This document shows, in pieces, positions 34,904-43,406 of a stretch of 64,000 bases of DNA (position 1 is its first letter; each line of letters opens with the position of its first letter). Below the pieces are notes generated by a model. It was not told the DNA's origin. It saw only the letters and a list, made by a program, of their open reading frames with translations, and did no database searches. Location: the NCBI GenBank assembly GCA_018828125.1, contig JAHJWB010000001.1, positions 496,001 through 560,000 on the forward strand, read 5' to 3'. Origin of the DNA: Gammaproteobacteria bacterium (GTDB lineage: Bacteria; Pseudomonadota; Gammaproteobacteria; Burkholderiales; Burkholderiaceae_C). The position numbers and the translations under genes are program-made.

Positions 34904-36703
34904 ATGAAAACAGATTCAGTGTCCATCCCGCTTGCAACACCGACGCGCTATGTGGGACCTGTGGACTGGCGCCGCATGGTCGGATGGCTCAGTGATGATG
35001 GCGTGATCTCCCCCGAAGAGGCCCAACGCACCATCGCCCGCTGCTCGCAGGCCGAGAGCTCGCAACACGCCTTGGTGCGCCTGGCCAACGTGGCCATGGC
35101 GCGCGCCAGTGATGGCAAGCCGCTGGACATCGAGTCGCTATCCGAGTACCTCGCCAAACGTGCGGGTCTGCCCTATTTGCGCATCGACCCTTTGAAGGTG
35201 GATGTGGGACGTGTGTCGGACACCATGAGCGCCACGTATGCCGAGCGCCACAAGGTGCTGCCCGTGCAAGTGACCACCAAAGAGGTGGTAGTAGCCACGG
35301 CCGAGCCATTCATCGATGACTGGGTGGCCGAAGTGGAGCGCCAGTCCCGGCGCACCGTGCGCCGGGTGGTGGCCAGCCCGGTGGATATTCACCGGTTCAC
35401 CGCTGAGTTTTTTGCGTTGGCCAAATCGGTGCGCGCCGCGCAAAAGGCCGGGGGCGCGTCGGGCGGCAGCAGCTTTGAGCAGTTGGTAGAGCTGGGCAAA
35501 AGCAACAAGCAGCTCGATGCCAACGACCAGGGCGTGGTCAAGGTGGTGGACTGGCTCTGGCAGTACGCGTTCGATCAGCGCGCCAGCGACATTCACCTGG
35601 AACCACGGCGCGACCAGGGCGTGATCCGGTTCCGTATCGACGGGGTGCTGCACCCCGTCTACCAGATGCCCATGGGCGTGCACAACGCCATGGTGTCGCG
35701 CATCAAGCTGCTGGGCCGCATCGATGTCGTCGAAAAACGCCGCCCCCAGGATGGCCGCATCAAGACCCGCAACCAGCGCGGGGACGAGGTGGAAATGCGC
35801 TTGTCCACGCTGCCCACCGCGTTTGGCGAAAAGATGGTGATGCGGATTTTTGATCCCGACAACGCCGTCAAGGACCTAGATGCACTGGGTTTTGCCCAGC
35901 ACGATGCGCAGCGCTGGGAGGCGCTGGTCAAGCGCCCGCACGGCATCATTTTGGTGACGGGGCCCACCGGCTCAGGCAAGACTACTACGCTGTACTCGAC
36001 CCTGAAGCGGGTGGCGACCGAAGAAGTCAACGTCAGCACCGTCGAAGACCCCATCGAAATGATCGAGCCCAGCTTCAATCAGACGCAGGTGCAGCCCCAG
36101 CTCGACTTCAATTTTGCGGAAGGCCTCCGCGCGTTGATGCGGCAGGACCCAGACATCATCATGGTCGGCGAAATCCGCGATCTGGAAACCGCCGAAATGG
36201 CCATTCAGGCAGCGCTGACAGGCCACTTGGTGTTCTCTACCCTGCACACCAACGACGCACCGTCGGCCATCACCCGCATGATGGAGCTGGGGGTTCCGTC
36301 CTACCTCATCAACGCCACACTTTTGGGTGTGTTGGCCCAGCGGCTGGTGCGCACGCTGTGCAAGCAGTGCAAACAAATAGACGAAGCTGCAGCCCGCGAG
36401 ACGCTGACCGAAGTGGTCAAGCCCTGGAAGATCAACGGTGCTTACCAGCCCTACAAACCTGTCGGCTGCGTGGACTGCCGCATGAGCGGTTTCAGGGGCC
36501 GAATGGGTCTGTACGAACTGCTCACGGTGAGCGAGGCGCTCAAGGACAAAATTACCCAGGCACCGTCAATCGACGTACTGCGCCGCCAGGCCGTTGCCGA
36601 CGGCATGCGCCCCCTGCGTCTCGCGGGTGCTCTGCGGGTGGCCGAAGGACTGACAACTTTGGAAGAGGTGGTGGCTGCCACGCCGCCGATGGAACACACC
36701 TAG
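34904..36703 (+). CDS. GspE/PilB-family secretion ATPase
   Basis: 599 residues. An N-terminal MshEN/GspE-N domain (about 20-180) is followed by the ATPase core: Walker A GPTGSGKTTTLYS (about 352-364), the Asp box around VEDPIEM, Walker B QDPDIIMVGEIRD, and the His box LVFSTLHTND. The zinc-binding tetracysteine is present (CKQCKQ and CVDCRMSGFRGRMG). It would power a type II secretion or type IV pilus-like machine. No other gsp or pil gene is near, so its machine must be encoded elsewhere. Assignment between GspE and PilB is left open. Confidence 0.88.
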   Translation: MKTDSVSIPLATPTRYVGPVDWRRMVGWLSDDGVISPEEAQRTIARCSQAESSQHALVRLANVAMARASDGKPLDIESLSEYLAKRAGLPYLRIDPLKVDVGRVSDTMSATYAERHKVLPVQVTTKEVVVATAEPFIDDWVAEVERQSRRTVRRVVASPVDIHRFTAEFFALAKSVRAAQKAGGASGGSSFEQLVELGKSNKQLDANDQGVVKVVDWLWQYAFDQRASDIHLEPRRDQGVIRFRIDGVLHPVYQMPMGVHNAMVSRIKLLGRIDVVEKRRPQDGRIKTRNQRGDEVEMRLSTLPTAFGEKMVMRIFDPDNAVKDLDALGFAQHDAQRWEALVKRPHGIILVTGPTGSGKTTTLYSTLKRVATEEVNVSTVEDPIEMIEPSFNQTQVQPQLDFNFAEGLRALMRQDPDIIMVGEIRDLETAEMAIQAALTGHLVFSTLHTNDAPSAITRMMELGVPSYLINATLLGVLAQRLVRTLCKQCKQIDEAAARETLTEVVKPWKINGAYQPYKPVGCVDCRMSGFRGRMGLYELLTVSEALKDKITQAPSIDVLRRQAVADGMRPLRLAGALRVAEGLTTLEEVVAATPPMEHT

Positions 36704-36764
36704 ACGTCTTCTACACGAGGGGCACCTGCCGATGAAGCTTCGGGTGGGCGGCTCAGGCGTTACC

Positions 36765-36787
36765 GGATGTAGGTGGAATCCACATCC
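36765..36787. promoter_or_regulatory. Imperfect palindrome upstream of tctB
   Basis: GGATGT (36765-36770) and ACATCC (36782-36787) flank an inner palindrome GTGGAATCCAC. It lies 62 bases before the tctB start and may be an operator or leader hairpin for the tctBA genes. Low confidence. Confidence 0.25.
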
Positions 36788-36848
36788 GCGAAGGGGATGC
36801 TTGCCCGCACAATCGCCCAGTTGAGATTTCCCCCAAAGGAGACAATTC

Positions 36849-37337
36849 GTGAAAATCAAGAGTCAAAAAGACTTTTTTGCCGGTCTCATGTTCATGAGTA
36901 TCGGCGTAGCGTTTGCGTGGGGTGCCACCACGTACAACGTTGGCAACGGCGCCCGCATGGGCCCTGGCTACTTCCCCCTGATGCTCGGTATCTTGCTTGC
37001 CTTTATCGGCAGCCTGATCACCTTCAAGGCAACCACGGTGGAAACCCAGGACGGCGACAAAATTGGAAAGTGGGCCTGGAAGCCGCTCTTCTTCATTTTG
37101 GCTGCCAACTTTGCGTTCGGTATTTTGCTCGGTGGTCTGCCCACTATGGGCATTCCAGCGATGGGCCTCATTGTGGGCATCTACGCACTGACGTTCATTT
37201 CCAGCCTGGCGGGCCAGGAGTTTCACGCGAAATCCGTGTTCGTCCTTGCCACAGTGCTGGCGGTGGGGAGTTATGTGGCATTCGTCTGGGCGCTCAAGCT
37301 GCAGTTCCCTGTGTGGCCGAGTTTCATCACAGGTTGA
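36849..37337 (+). CDS. tctB: Tripartite tricarboxylate transporter small membrane subunit TctB
   Basis: 162 residues from a GTG at 36849, preceded by AAAGGAGA. Four hydrophobic helices, with the early ATTYNVGNGARMGPGYFPL segment typical of TctB. It forms the membrane unit of a tripartite tricarboxylate transporter with TctA, encoded 15 bases downstream. No gene for the periplasmic receptor TctC is in the window next to it. Confidence 0.92.
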   Translation: MKIKSQKDFFAGLMFMSIGVAFAWGATTYNVGNGARMGPGYFPLMLGILLAFIGSLITFKATTVETQDGDKIGKWAWKPLFFILAANFAFGILLGGLPTMGIPAMGLIVGIYALTFISSLAGQEFHAKSVFVLATVLAVGSYVAFVWALKLQFPVWPSFITG

Positions 37338-37352
37338 GCAGGAGCACCGACC

Positions 37353-38864
37353 ATGGATCTATTTGACAATCTGGCGCTTGGTTTTAGCGTCGCGTTCACG
37401 TTTCAAAACCTTGTCTACTGCTTTATTGGCTGTCTGCTGGGCACGCTGATTGGCGTGCTTCCCGGCATTGGCCCCGTGGCGACCATCGCCATGCTGCTGC
37501 CTGCCACCTATGCGCTGCCGCCTGTGGCCGCGCTGATCATGCTGGCAGGTATCTACTACGGTGCGCAGTACGGGGGGTCGACCACGGCCATTCTGGTCAA
37601 TCTGCCTGGCGAGTCATCGTCCGTTGTGACCGTGATCGATGGCTACCAGATGGCGCGCAAGGGGCGCGCTGGCCCGGCGCTGGCTGCGGCAGGATTGGGG
37701 TCATTTTTTGCAGGGTGTGTGGGTACGGTCATTCTGGCTGCTTTCGCGCCCCCCCTTACCGAAGTTGCCTTCAAGTTCGGCCCTGCCGAATACTTCTCGC
37801 TGATGACCCTGGGCCTGATCGGTGCCGTTGTGTTGGCGTCTGGCTCGTTGCTCAAGGCGGTAGCCATGATCGTGCTGGGCCTGCTGCTTGGCCTGGTGGG
37901 CACCGATGTGAATTCGGGTGTGGCACGCTTCAGCTTTGACATTCCTGAGCTGACCGACGGTATCGGCTTTGTGACCATCGCCATGGGTGTATTTGGTTAC
38001 GGCGAAATCATTGCCAACCTCTCGCGTCCCGACGATGAGCGCGAGGTGTTCACTGCCAAAGTCGAGGGCCTGTTCCCCACGAAGGAAGATTTCAAGCGGA
38101 TGTTCCCCGCCGTGCTGCGCGGTACGGCCCTGGGCTGTGCACTGGGCATCTTGCCCGGTGGTGGCGCTTTGCTGTCTGCCTTTGCTGCTTACACCATTGA
38201 AAAGAAGACCAAGCTGCACCCCGGCGAAGTTCCTTTCGGACAAGGCAACATTCGCGGCGTGGCCTCTCCTGAAGCTGCCAACAACGCGGGTTCGCAAACC
38301 TCCTTCATCCCGCTGCTGACGCTGGGCATTCCGCCCAATGCCGTGATGGCGCTGATGGTCGGTGCCATGACCATCCACAACATCCAGCCGGGTCCCCAGG
38401 TGATGACGAGCAACCCCGAGCTGTTCTGGGGTCTGATTGCATCGATGTGGATTGGCAATGCAATGCTGGTGGTTCTGAACCTGCCGCTGATTGGGATCTG
38501 GATCAAGCTGTTGACCGTGCCTTACCGTTGGTTGTTCCCGTCCATCGTGTTGTTCTGTGCCGTGGGGGTGTACTCCACCAACAACAACACCTGGGACATC
38601 TGGATGGTGGGTCTGTTTGGCCTGGTGGGTTATATCTTCCACAAGTTGGGCACTGAACCCGCTCCGCTGCTGCTCGGGTTCATTCTGGGCCCGATGATGG
38701 AAGAAAACCTGCGCCGGGCGCTGCTGCTGTCACGCGGTGACTGGAGCGTGTTTGTGACGCGTCCTTTGTCTGCTGGCCTGCTGGCTGCTGCAGCCCTGCT
38801 GCTCGTCATCGTGTTGCTGCCGGCTGTGAAGAGCAAACGCGAAGAGGCGTTTGTCGAAGACTGA
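37353..38864 (+). CDS. tctA: Tripartite tricarboxylate transporter large membrane subunit TctA
   Basis: 503 residues with about 11-12 membrane helices. Family signatures: GVLPGIGPVATIAMLLPATY, YYGAQYGGSTTAILVNLPGE and SSVVTVIDGYQMARKGRAG; a second half repeats the pattern (LPGGGALLSAFAAYTIEKK). Transports citrate-like tri- or dicarboxylates with sodium or protons. A strong terminator follows its stop. Confidence 0.96.
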   Translation: MDLFDNLALGFSVAFTFQNLVYCFIGCLLGTLIGVLPGIGPVATIAMLLPATYALPPVAALIMLAGIYYGAQYGGSTTAILVNLPGESSSVVTVIDGYQMARKGRAGPALAAAGLGSFFAGCVGTVILAAFAPPLTEVAFKFGPAEYFSLMTLGLIGAVVLASGSLLKAVAMIVLGLLLGLVGTDVNSGVARFSFDIPELTDGIGFVTIAMGVFGYGEIIANLSRPDDEREVFTAKVEGLFPTKEDFKRMFPAVLRGTALGCALGILPGGGALLSAFAAYTIEKKTKLHPGEVPFGQGNIRGVASPEAANNAGSQTSFIPLLTLGIPPNAVMALMVGAMTIHNIQPGPQVMTSNPELFWGLIASMWIGNAMLVVLNLPLIGIWIKLLTVPYRWLFPSIVLFCAVGVYSTNNNTWDIWMVGLFGLVGYIFHKLGTEPAPLLLGFILGPMMEENLRRALLLSRGDWSVFVTRPLSAGLLAAAALLLVIVLLPAVKSKREEAFVED

Positions 38865-38892
38865 TCGACACCTCTTTGCTTTGAGTCCATCA

Positions 38893-38922
38893 CAACGGCA
38901 CCTTCGGGTGCCGTTGTTTTTT
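38893..38922 (+). terminator. Rho-independent terminator after tctA
   Basis: A 10-bp perfect stem, CAACGGCACC (38893-38902) and GGTGCCGTTG (38907-38916), with a TTCG tetraloop, is followed by TTTTTT. It closes the tctBA unit. Confidence 0.95.
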
Positions 38923-39006
38923 GGGTGGCTTCACGGCCCGTGTGCTGGTCTGGAGGCCGCTGTGCCACCTGGGCCGGTACACAATCGCGGGCAAAGGTCC
39001 GTCCGC

Positions 39007-40305
39007 ATGCCAACTCCTGTTTATCCCGTACAGCATCCCCACCGGGCGATGCTGCACAACGAAATCCACGCCCGTCCGCCCGAGGCGATGATGGCCCCCC
39101 TGGCCATTGCCCACATCGTGATGCTGGCCGATGCCGCGGGCCGTGAAGCCAGCCGTGTCCACGTGGCGGCGCTTTTGCGCGACCACCACATGGCGCTGCC
39201 GGATGCCCACACCACCCACTTGCGCATGGACCTGGGCGCATACCGCATCCGCTGGGAGATGCACACCGAGTTTGTGTCCTGGACTTTTACGGTGCCGACC
39301 GCAGTGGAGGCCTTTGGCGAGCGCGAGCCCGCCAGTGCCATCGATGCCGTGCCGCGCGACTGGCTGGCCGCCTTGCCCGGCCAATGCCTGTGTAGCCTCA
39401 ATTTGTGGGTGTTGCCGACGCACACATTTGGCTCCGGCTCGCTCGTCAAACATGTGCTGTACGAAGACACCCTGGTGGCCTCGACCGTGGCCGACGGGCA
39501 CGGCGAGGTGTACACCGACTTCGCCATCCATGCCGACGGGTTCTCTCGCATGGTGCTGCTGGCAGGGGGCATGACGCCGCGCCGCCTGGGCCGACTGGTG
39601 CAGCGTTTGTTGGAGATTGAAACCTACCGCATGGCTGCCCTGCTGGGCCTGCCTGCCGCCCGCGAGGCCGCCAGCGAACTGGCCTTTGCCGAGCGCGAAC
39701 TGGCCGCGCTGGCGGATGCCATCCGCACCGCCAATCGTGATGCCGAGCCGGCACTGCTCGACCGCCTGACCCGATTGGCCGGGCAGGTGGAAAGCCAGTA
39801 CGCGGCGACCCACTCGCGCTTTTCTGCCAGCAGCGCCTACTTTGAGCTGCTCGACAAACGCATTCAGGACATTGCCGAGTCCCGCCTGGCGGGTATGCAG
39901 ACCATTCGCGAGTTCATGGACCGGCGCCTGACCCCCGCGCGCAGCACCTGCGAATGGGCCGCGCGGCGGCAGGACGCACTGTCTCAACGGGTCTCGCGCA
40001 TGAGCAACCTGCTGCGCACGCGGGTCGAGATCGAGCAGCAGCAGAGCAGCCAAGCGCTGTTGACCACCATGAACCATCGGCAGGACCTGCAGCTAAAGAT
40101 GCAGTCCACGGTGGAGGGCCTGTCGGTTGCCGCCATCACCTATTACATCGTGGGGCTGGTGAGCTATCTGGCCAAGGGCGCGCAGAAACTGGGCTGGCCT
40201 TTGTCCCCCGAAAGCACCGCCGCCCTGGCCATACCGGTGGTGGCAGCAGGGGTGTGGTGGTCGCTGCGGCGCCTGCACCACCGCGTGTTTTCCAGGCCCC
40301 ACTGA
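39007..40305 (+). CDS. DUF3422 family membrane-anchored protein
   Basis: 432 residues from MPTPVYPVQHPHRAMLHNE at 39007; the family opens with this HPxR-LHNEIHAR pattern. The middle is mixed alpha/beta, followed by long helices (about 215-370) and two C-terminal membrane helices (about 372-390 and 402-420). DUF3422 proteins are found widely in proteobacteria without a known function; the coiled part followed by two helices suggests a membrane-tethered scaffold. It stands alone after the tctA terminator. Confidence 0.88.
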   Translation: MPTPVYPVQHPHRAMLHNEIHARPPEAMMAPLAIAHIVMLADAAGREASRVHVAALLRDHHMALPDAHTTHLRMDLGAYRIRWEMHTEFVSWTFTVPTAVEAFGEREPASAIDAVPRDWLAALPGQCLCSLNLWVLPTHTFGSGSLVKHVLYEDTLVASTVADGHGEVYTDFAIHADGFSRMVLLAGGMTPRRLGRLVQRLLEIETYRMAALLGLPAAREAASELAFAERELAALADAIRTANRDAEPALLDRLTRLAGQVESQYAATHSRFSASSAYFELLDKRIQDIAESRLAGMQTIREFMDRRLTPARSTCEWAARRQDALSQRVSRMSNLLRTRVEIEQQQSSQALLTTMNHRQDLQLKMQSTVEGLSVAAITYYIVGLVSYLAKGAQKLGWPLSPESTAALAIPVVAAGVWWSLRRLHHRVFSRPH

Positions 40306-40656
40306 TTCCACTCTTCCATCCAACCTGCGCTTTGTGGTCGGCTTCGCCTTCACGGTTGCGCGGACGGACTGAATGGTTCCCACGGACTCAGACCGACACG
40401 CGCCTGTTTCGCTCGCCCGTGAACGGCGTCTGGTGCCCAAACCATCGTCGATGGCGGGGGCTCCAGCACAGAGGGTAGATGGCCTCTGCCGGGCGTCCCG
40501 TGCCACACTCGTCCATACCCACGAGAGGATCTGGCGCGCGGCTGGTTTCTCTGGCTACGGGCGCGGCCTCCAACGTACAGCCATCGGGCTGCCCGCTGCC
40601 CGCTGCGCGCGCTGCCATGGCCTCGTGACCAGTTCTTGATGAAATTTGAGTAAAAA
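40306..40656. other. 351-base intergenic region before an EamA gene
   Basis: Nothing gene-like was seen: open frames on both strands lack family resemblance. The last 18 bases belong to dispersed palindromic element copy 5, which continues into the next gene. Confidence 0.4.
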
Positions 40657-40700
40657 GTGCCTTCAGCCCAATCGCCACAAGCGCTATTAGCTAGAAAAAA
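40639..40700 (-). repeat. Dispersed palindromic element, copy 5 (EamA start region)
   Basis: TGAAATTTGAGT, then TGCCTTCAGCCCAATCGCC, then ACAAGCGCTATTAGCTAGAA follow the order of copy 1 in the same orientation; the first arm of the stem is degenerate. It includes the likely GTG start and about the first 14 codons of the EamA gene. Confidence 0.65.
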
Positions 40701-41586
40701 CGTAGCAACAGGCCTTTTGCTGGCCGTGTTTGGCTCCATTGCTTTCAGTGGCAAGGCCATCATCGTCAAGCTGGCGTATCGCTACGGCGTGGACGCGGTC
40801 ACGCTCATCATGTACCGCATGCTGTTTGCGCTGCCCATCTTTGCCGTGATGGCCTGGTGGGCGAGTCGCGGCAAGCCGCCGCTCTCGCGCAAGGACTGGC
40901 TGGGTGTGCTGGGCCTGGGAGTGACGGGTTACTACCTGGCCAGCTTTCTGGACTTTGCCGGGCTGGCTTACATCAGTGCCAGCCTGGAGCGGCTGATCCT
41001 GTACCTCAACCCTACGCTGGTCGTGATGCTGGGCTGGGCCTTGTACGGTCGCGGTATCCGCTGGGGGCAGGCGGCGGGCATGCTGATCAGCTACTGCGGC
41101 GTGGTGCTGGTGTTTGGGCACGAGGCCAACTTGCAGGGCACCAACGCAGCGCTCGGAACGCTGCTGGTGTTCTTGAGCGCCGTGAGCTACGCCATTTACC
41201 TCGTCTACAGCGGCGAGATGGTGCAGCGCCTGGGCTCGCTGCGCCTGGTGGGGTTGGCCACCACCGTGGCCTGCCTGTGTTGCCTGCTGCAGTTTGTGGT
41301 GCTGCGGCCCCTGAGCGCTGCCACCGTGGCGCCCGAGGTGATCTGGCTGTCGGTGCTCAACGCCACGCTGTGTACGGCGGTGCCGGTGTTGATGGTGATG
41401 ATGGCGATTGAGCGCATTGGTGCAGGCATGGCCGCGCAGACCGGCATGGTGGGGCCGTTGTCGACCATCCTCATGGGCGTGTGGATTCTGGGCGAACCCT
41501 TTACCGTGTGGGTGGCCGCCGGCACGGCGCTGGTGATCATCGGGATCTTTGTGTTCACCCGCATGGCGCGTCGGCCTTCTACTTGA
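40657..41586 (+). CDS. EamA/DMT-family transporter
   Basis: 309 residues from a GTG at 40657; ten hydrophobic helices arranged as two EamA repeats (about 20-150 and 165-300), with the first repeat containing YLASFLDFAGLAYISASLER. Typical exporter of metabolites or amino acids. The N-terminal residues PSAQSPQALLARK come from a dispersed repeat element, and no good ribosome-binding site is visible before the GTG, so the start is uncertain. A later start near the first helix is possible. Confidence 0.87.
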   Translation: MPSAQSPQALLARKNVATGLLLAVFGSIAFSGKAIIVKLAYRYGVDAVTLIMYRMLFALPIFAVMAWWASRGKPPLSRKDWLGVLGLGVTGYYLASFLDFAGLAYISASLERLILYLNPTLVVMLGWALYGRGIRWGQAAGMLISYCGVVLVFGHEANLQGTNAALGTLLVFLSAVSYAIYLVYSGEMVQRLGSLRLVGLATTVACLCCLLQFVVLRPLSAATVAPEVIWLSVLNATLCTAVPVLMVMMAIERIGAGMAAQTGMVGPLSTILMGVWILGEPFTVWVAAGTALVIIGIFVFTRMARRPST

Positions 41587-41667
41587 CCGGGGGACAGCAG
41601 ACAAATGGGAAAAGGGGCGCGGCAAAACCGCCTCTGATGGCGCGGCGAATTCACAGGCTTGGGCGCG

Positions 41668-42711
41668 TCACGATGCCTTTTTCTCTTTCTTCTTCGGCGG
41701 CGGTGGTTTGCGCGCCGGGGCTGCGGCGGGGGGTGTTGCTGTCTTTGCTGCGGGTGCCGCGGCTGTCGATGGGGCTCCGTTGCTCAAGCGCTGGGCCACG
41801 GTGATCGGTGCGGCTCCGGTGAAGGCGTCCAGGTTTTTGCCCATGGCCAGCTCCAGCTGATCCAGCCGGGTCTGTGCGGGGGGGTGGGTGGCCAGGGCCA
41901 GCGAAAACATGGGGTTGTCCGGTGTTGCGGTGCGCAGCTGCTGCAACACGGCCACCAGGCCGTACGGGTCGAACCCCGCCCGCGTGGCCAGGGCCACGCC
42001 CGATCGGTCGGCATCGTATTCGTCGGTCTGGTCCAGGCCACGCGCATACAGGTTGCGGCCCAGGGCCAAGAACTGCGATGCCACCATGTTGCCAACCGCG
42101 TTGGTCTTGATCTGCGATGCCACCAGTTGCGTCAGCAGGCCGGACTGCGCCGTTTTGCGCATGGCGTGCAGATGGTGTTTGGCGGTGACGTGGATGATTT
42201 CATGCGCCAGGATGCCCGCCAGTTCCGCTTCGTCCGCGCAGCGGTCGATCAGCCCCTTGGTCACAAACACATAACCCCCGGGCGCTGCAAAGGCGTTGTA
42301 GCCCGGGTCATCCAGCACCACAAAAGTCCAGGGCAGGTGGGGACGTTCGGACTGCAGGCTTATCCAGCGGCCCAGCTGGTTCACGTAGCGCTGCAGCGCC
42401 ATGTCGGGGTGCAGGGGCTTGCTGCCCAACAGCACGGCGGCCAGCTGGCGGCCGATCTGGGCCTCGCGCGGCTCGTCAATGCTGTCGACCGAGCGGCTGA
42501 GCATGCTGATGAGGTCATCGCCCTGGGCGGCACCACCGCCCCCCGTGACAGCACCCAGAATCCCTCCCGCGTTGCCACCCCCACCCAGTGAATTCAGCAG
42601 GTTCATCACGTTCTGGCTGTGCCCCTGGCTGGGTAGCAAGGTCAGAGCCAATGCGGCGCAGGCCGTGGCCACCAGCCGCGTGCGCGCAAGACGAGTCAAA
42701 GGCAGTCGCAT
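41668..42711 (-). CDS. Secreted M48-family metalloprotease
   Basis: 347 residues from MRLPLTRLARTRLV; an ATG six codons upstream is also possible. Signal peptide cut near GHS-QN (about 30-32). The zinc site is HEIIH in GILAHEIIHVTAKHHL, with the third ligand in DEYDADRSGVAL, the BepA/HtpX-type pattern. A glycine-rich linker (about 42-62) precedes the catalytic domain, and the C-terminus is Ala/Pro/Lys-rich (PPPKKKEKK). It probably degrades misassembled outer-membrane proteins in the periplasm. It follows the SH3-like gene by 14 bases. Confidence 0.9.
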   Translation of the reverse strand: MRLPLTRLARTRLVATACAALALTLLPSQGHSQNVMNLLNSLGGGGNAGGILGAVTGGGGAAQGDDLISMLSRSVDSIDEPREAQIGRQLAAVLLGSKPLHPDMALQRYVNQLGRWISLQSERPHLPWTFVVLDDPGYNAFAAPGGYVFVTKGLIDRCADEAELAGILAHEIIHVTAKHHLHAMRKTAQSGLLTQLVASQIKTNAVGNMVASQFLALGRNLYARGLDQTDEYDADRSGVALATRAGFDPYGLVAVLQQLRTATPDNPMFSLALATHPPAQTRLDQLELAMGKNLDAFTGAAPITVAQRLSNGAPSTAAAPAAKTATPPAAAPARKPPPPKKKEKKAS

Positions 42712-42725
42712 GGCGGTGCTCCTTA

Positions 42726-43343
42726 TCAATTAGGGCTGAAGTTGGGGTCAGACGGGTTGTTGGACGACCCTGTGGCCCCCGAGCCTCCACTGGTCGTGGG
42801 GCGAGGGGGCTCGGTTAACGGCGGCACCGTGCGGGTTTGCAGCGATGCGGTGGTGGCGAACTTGCGGGCCTGGTCCGCATTCACCCGCAGACCCTCGGCC
42901 TGGCCCACAGCGGCCGGGTTGGGCTGTGCATTGGCAATGTCCTCGGCACCCAGACCGCGGATCCCCACGGTCGACGTGGCCGTGGTGGTCGGCCCGCTGC
43001 TGCCGCCGAACAGGCCACCCAGGCCGCGCAGCCCGCCCGTGGCCGCGTTGCCGGTGCCCGATGCTGATCCTGCCTGCGGTCCCAGATCAAACATGTGAAC
43101 CCAGCCCGTAGCGCCCTGGGGCGTGCTGACCTTGGCCCATGGTCCCTTGCGTTCGCTGGTGCGCGTGACCACGGTGTTGGCAGCCAGGGGCGCCACGCTG
43201 GTGCCACTCTCGGCGGGGGTGTCACGCAGCTGGGTGGCGCGCTTGACGACGGCAGCCTCCTGGGCGTGTGTGGTGCCTGCAAAGGTCACCAAGACGGCCA
43301 ATGCCAGCCAGGGGGCAAGGGCTCCGCGGTGCAGCCAGTTCAT
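42726..43343 (-). CDS. Secreted SH3-domain protein
   Basis: 205 residues from MNWLHRGALAPWLALAV. Signal peptide cut near THA-QE (about 28). A bacterial SH3 domain follows (about 30-95: TQLRDTPAESGTSVAPL and GATGWVHMFDLGP), then a Gly/Thr/Ser-rich middle and a segment with AEGLRVNADQARKFAT. SH3 domains of this type bind cell-wall peptides. It is coupled to the M48 protease downstream and may anchor or regulate it. Confidence 0.85.
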   Translation of the reverse strand: MNWLHRGALAPWLALAVLVTFAGTTHAQEAAVVKRATQLRDTPAESGTSVAPLAANTVVTRTSERKGPWAKVSTPQGATGWVHMFDLGPQAGSASGTGNAATGGLRGLGGLFGGSSGPTTTATSTVGIRGLGAEDIANAQPNPAAVGQAEGLRVNADQARKFATTASLQTRTVPPLTEPPRPTTSGGSGATGSSNNPSDPNFSPN

Positions 43344-43406
43344 GGTGGTGCTCTCCATTTATGATTTGAGACGCTATATGTGTCAGTGTGCAACTAGGAG
43401 ATTGTT

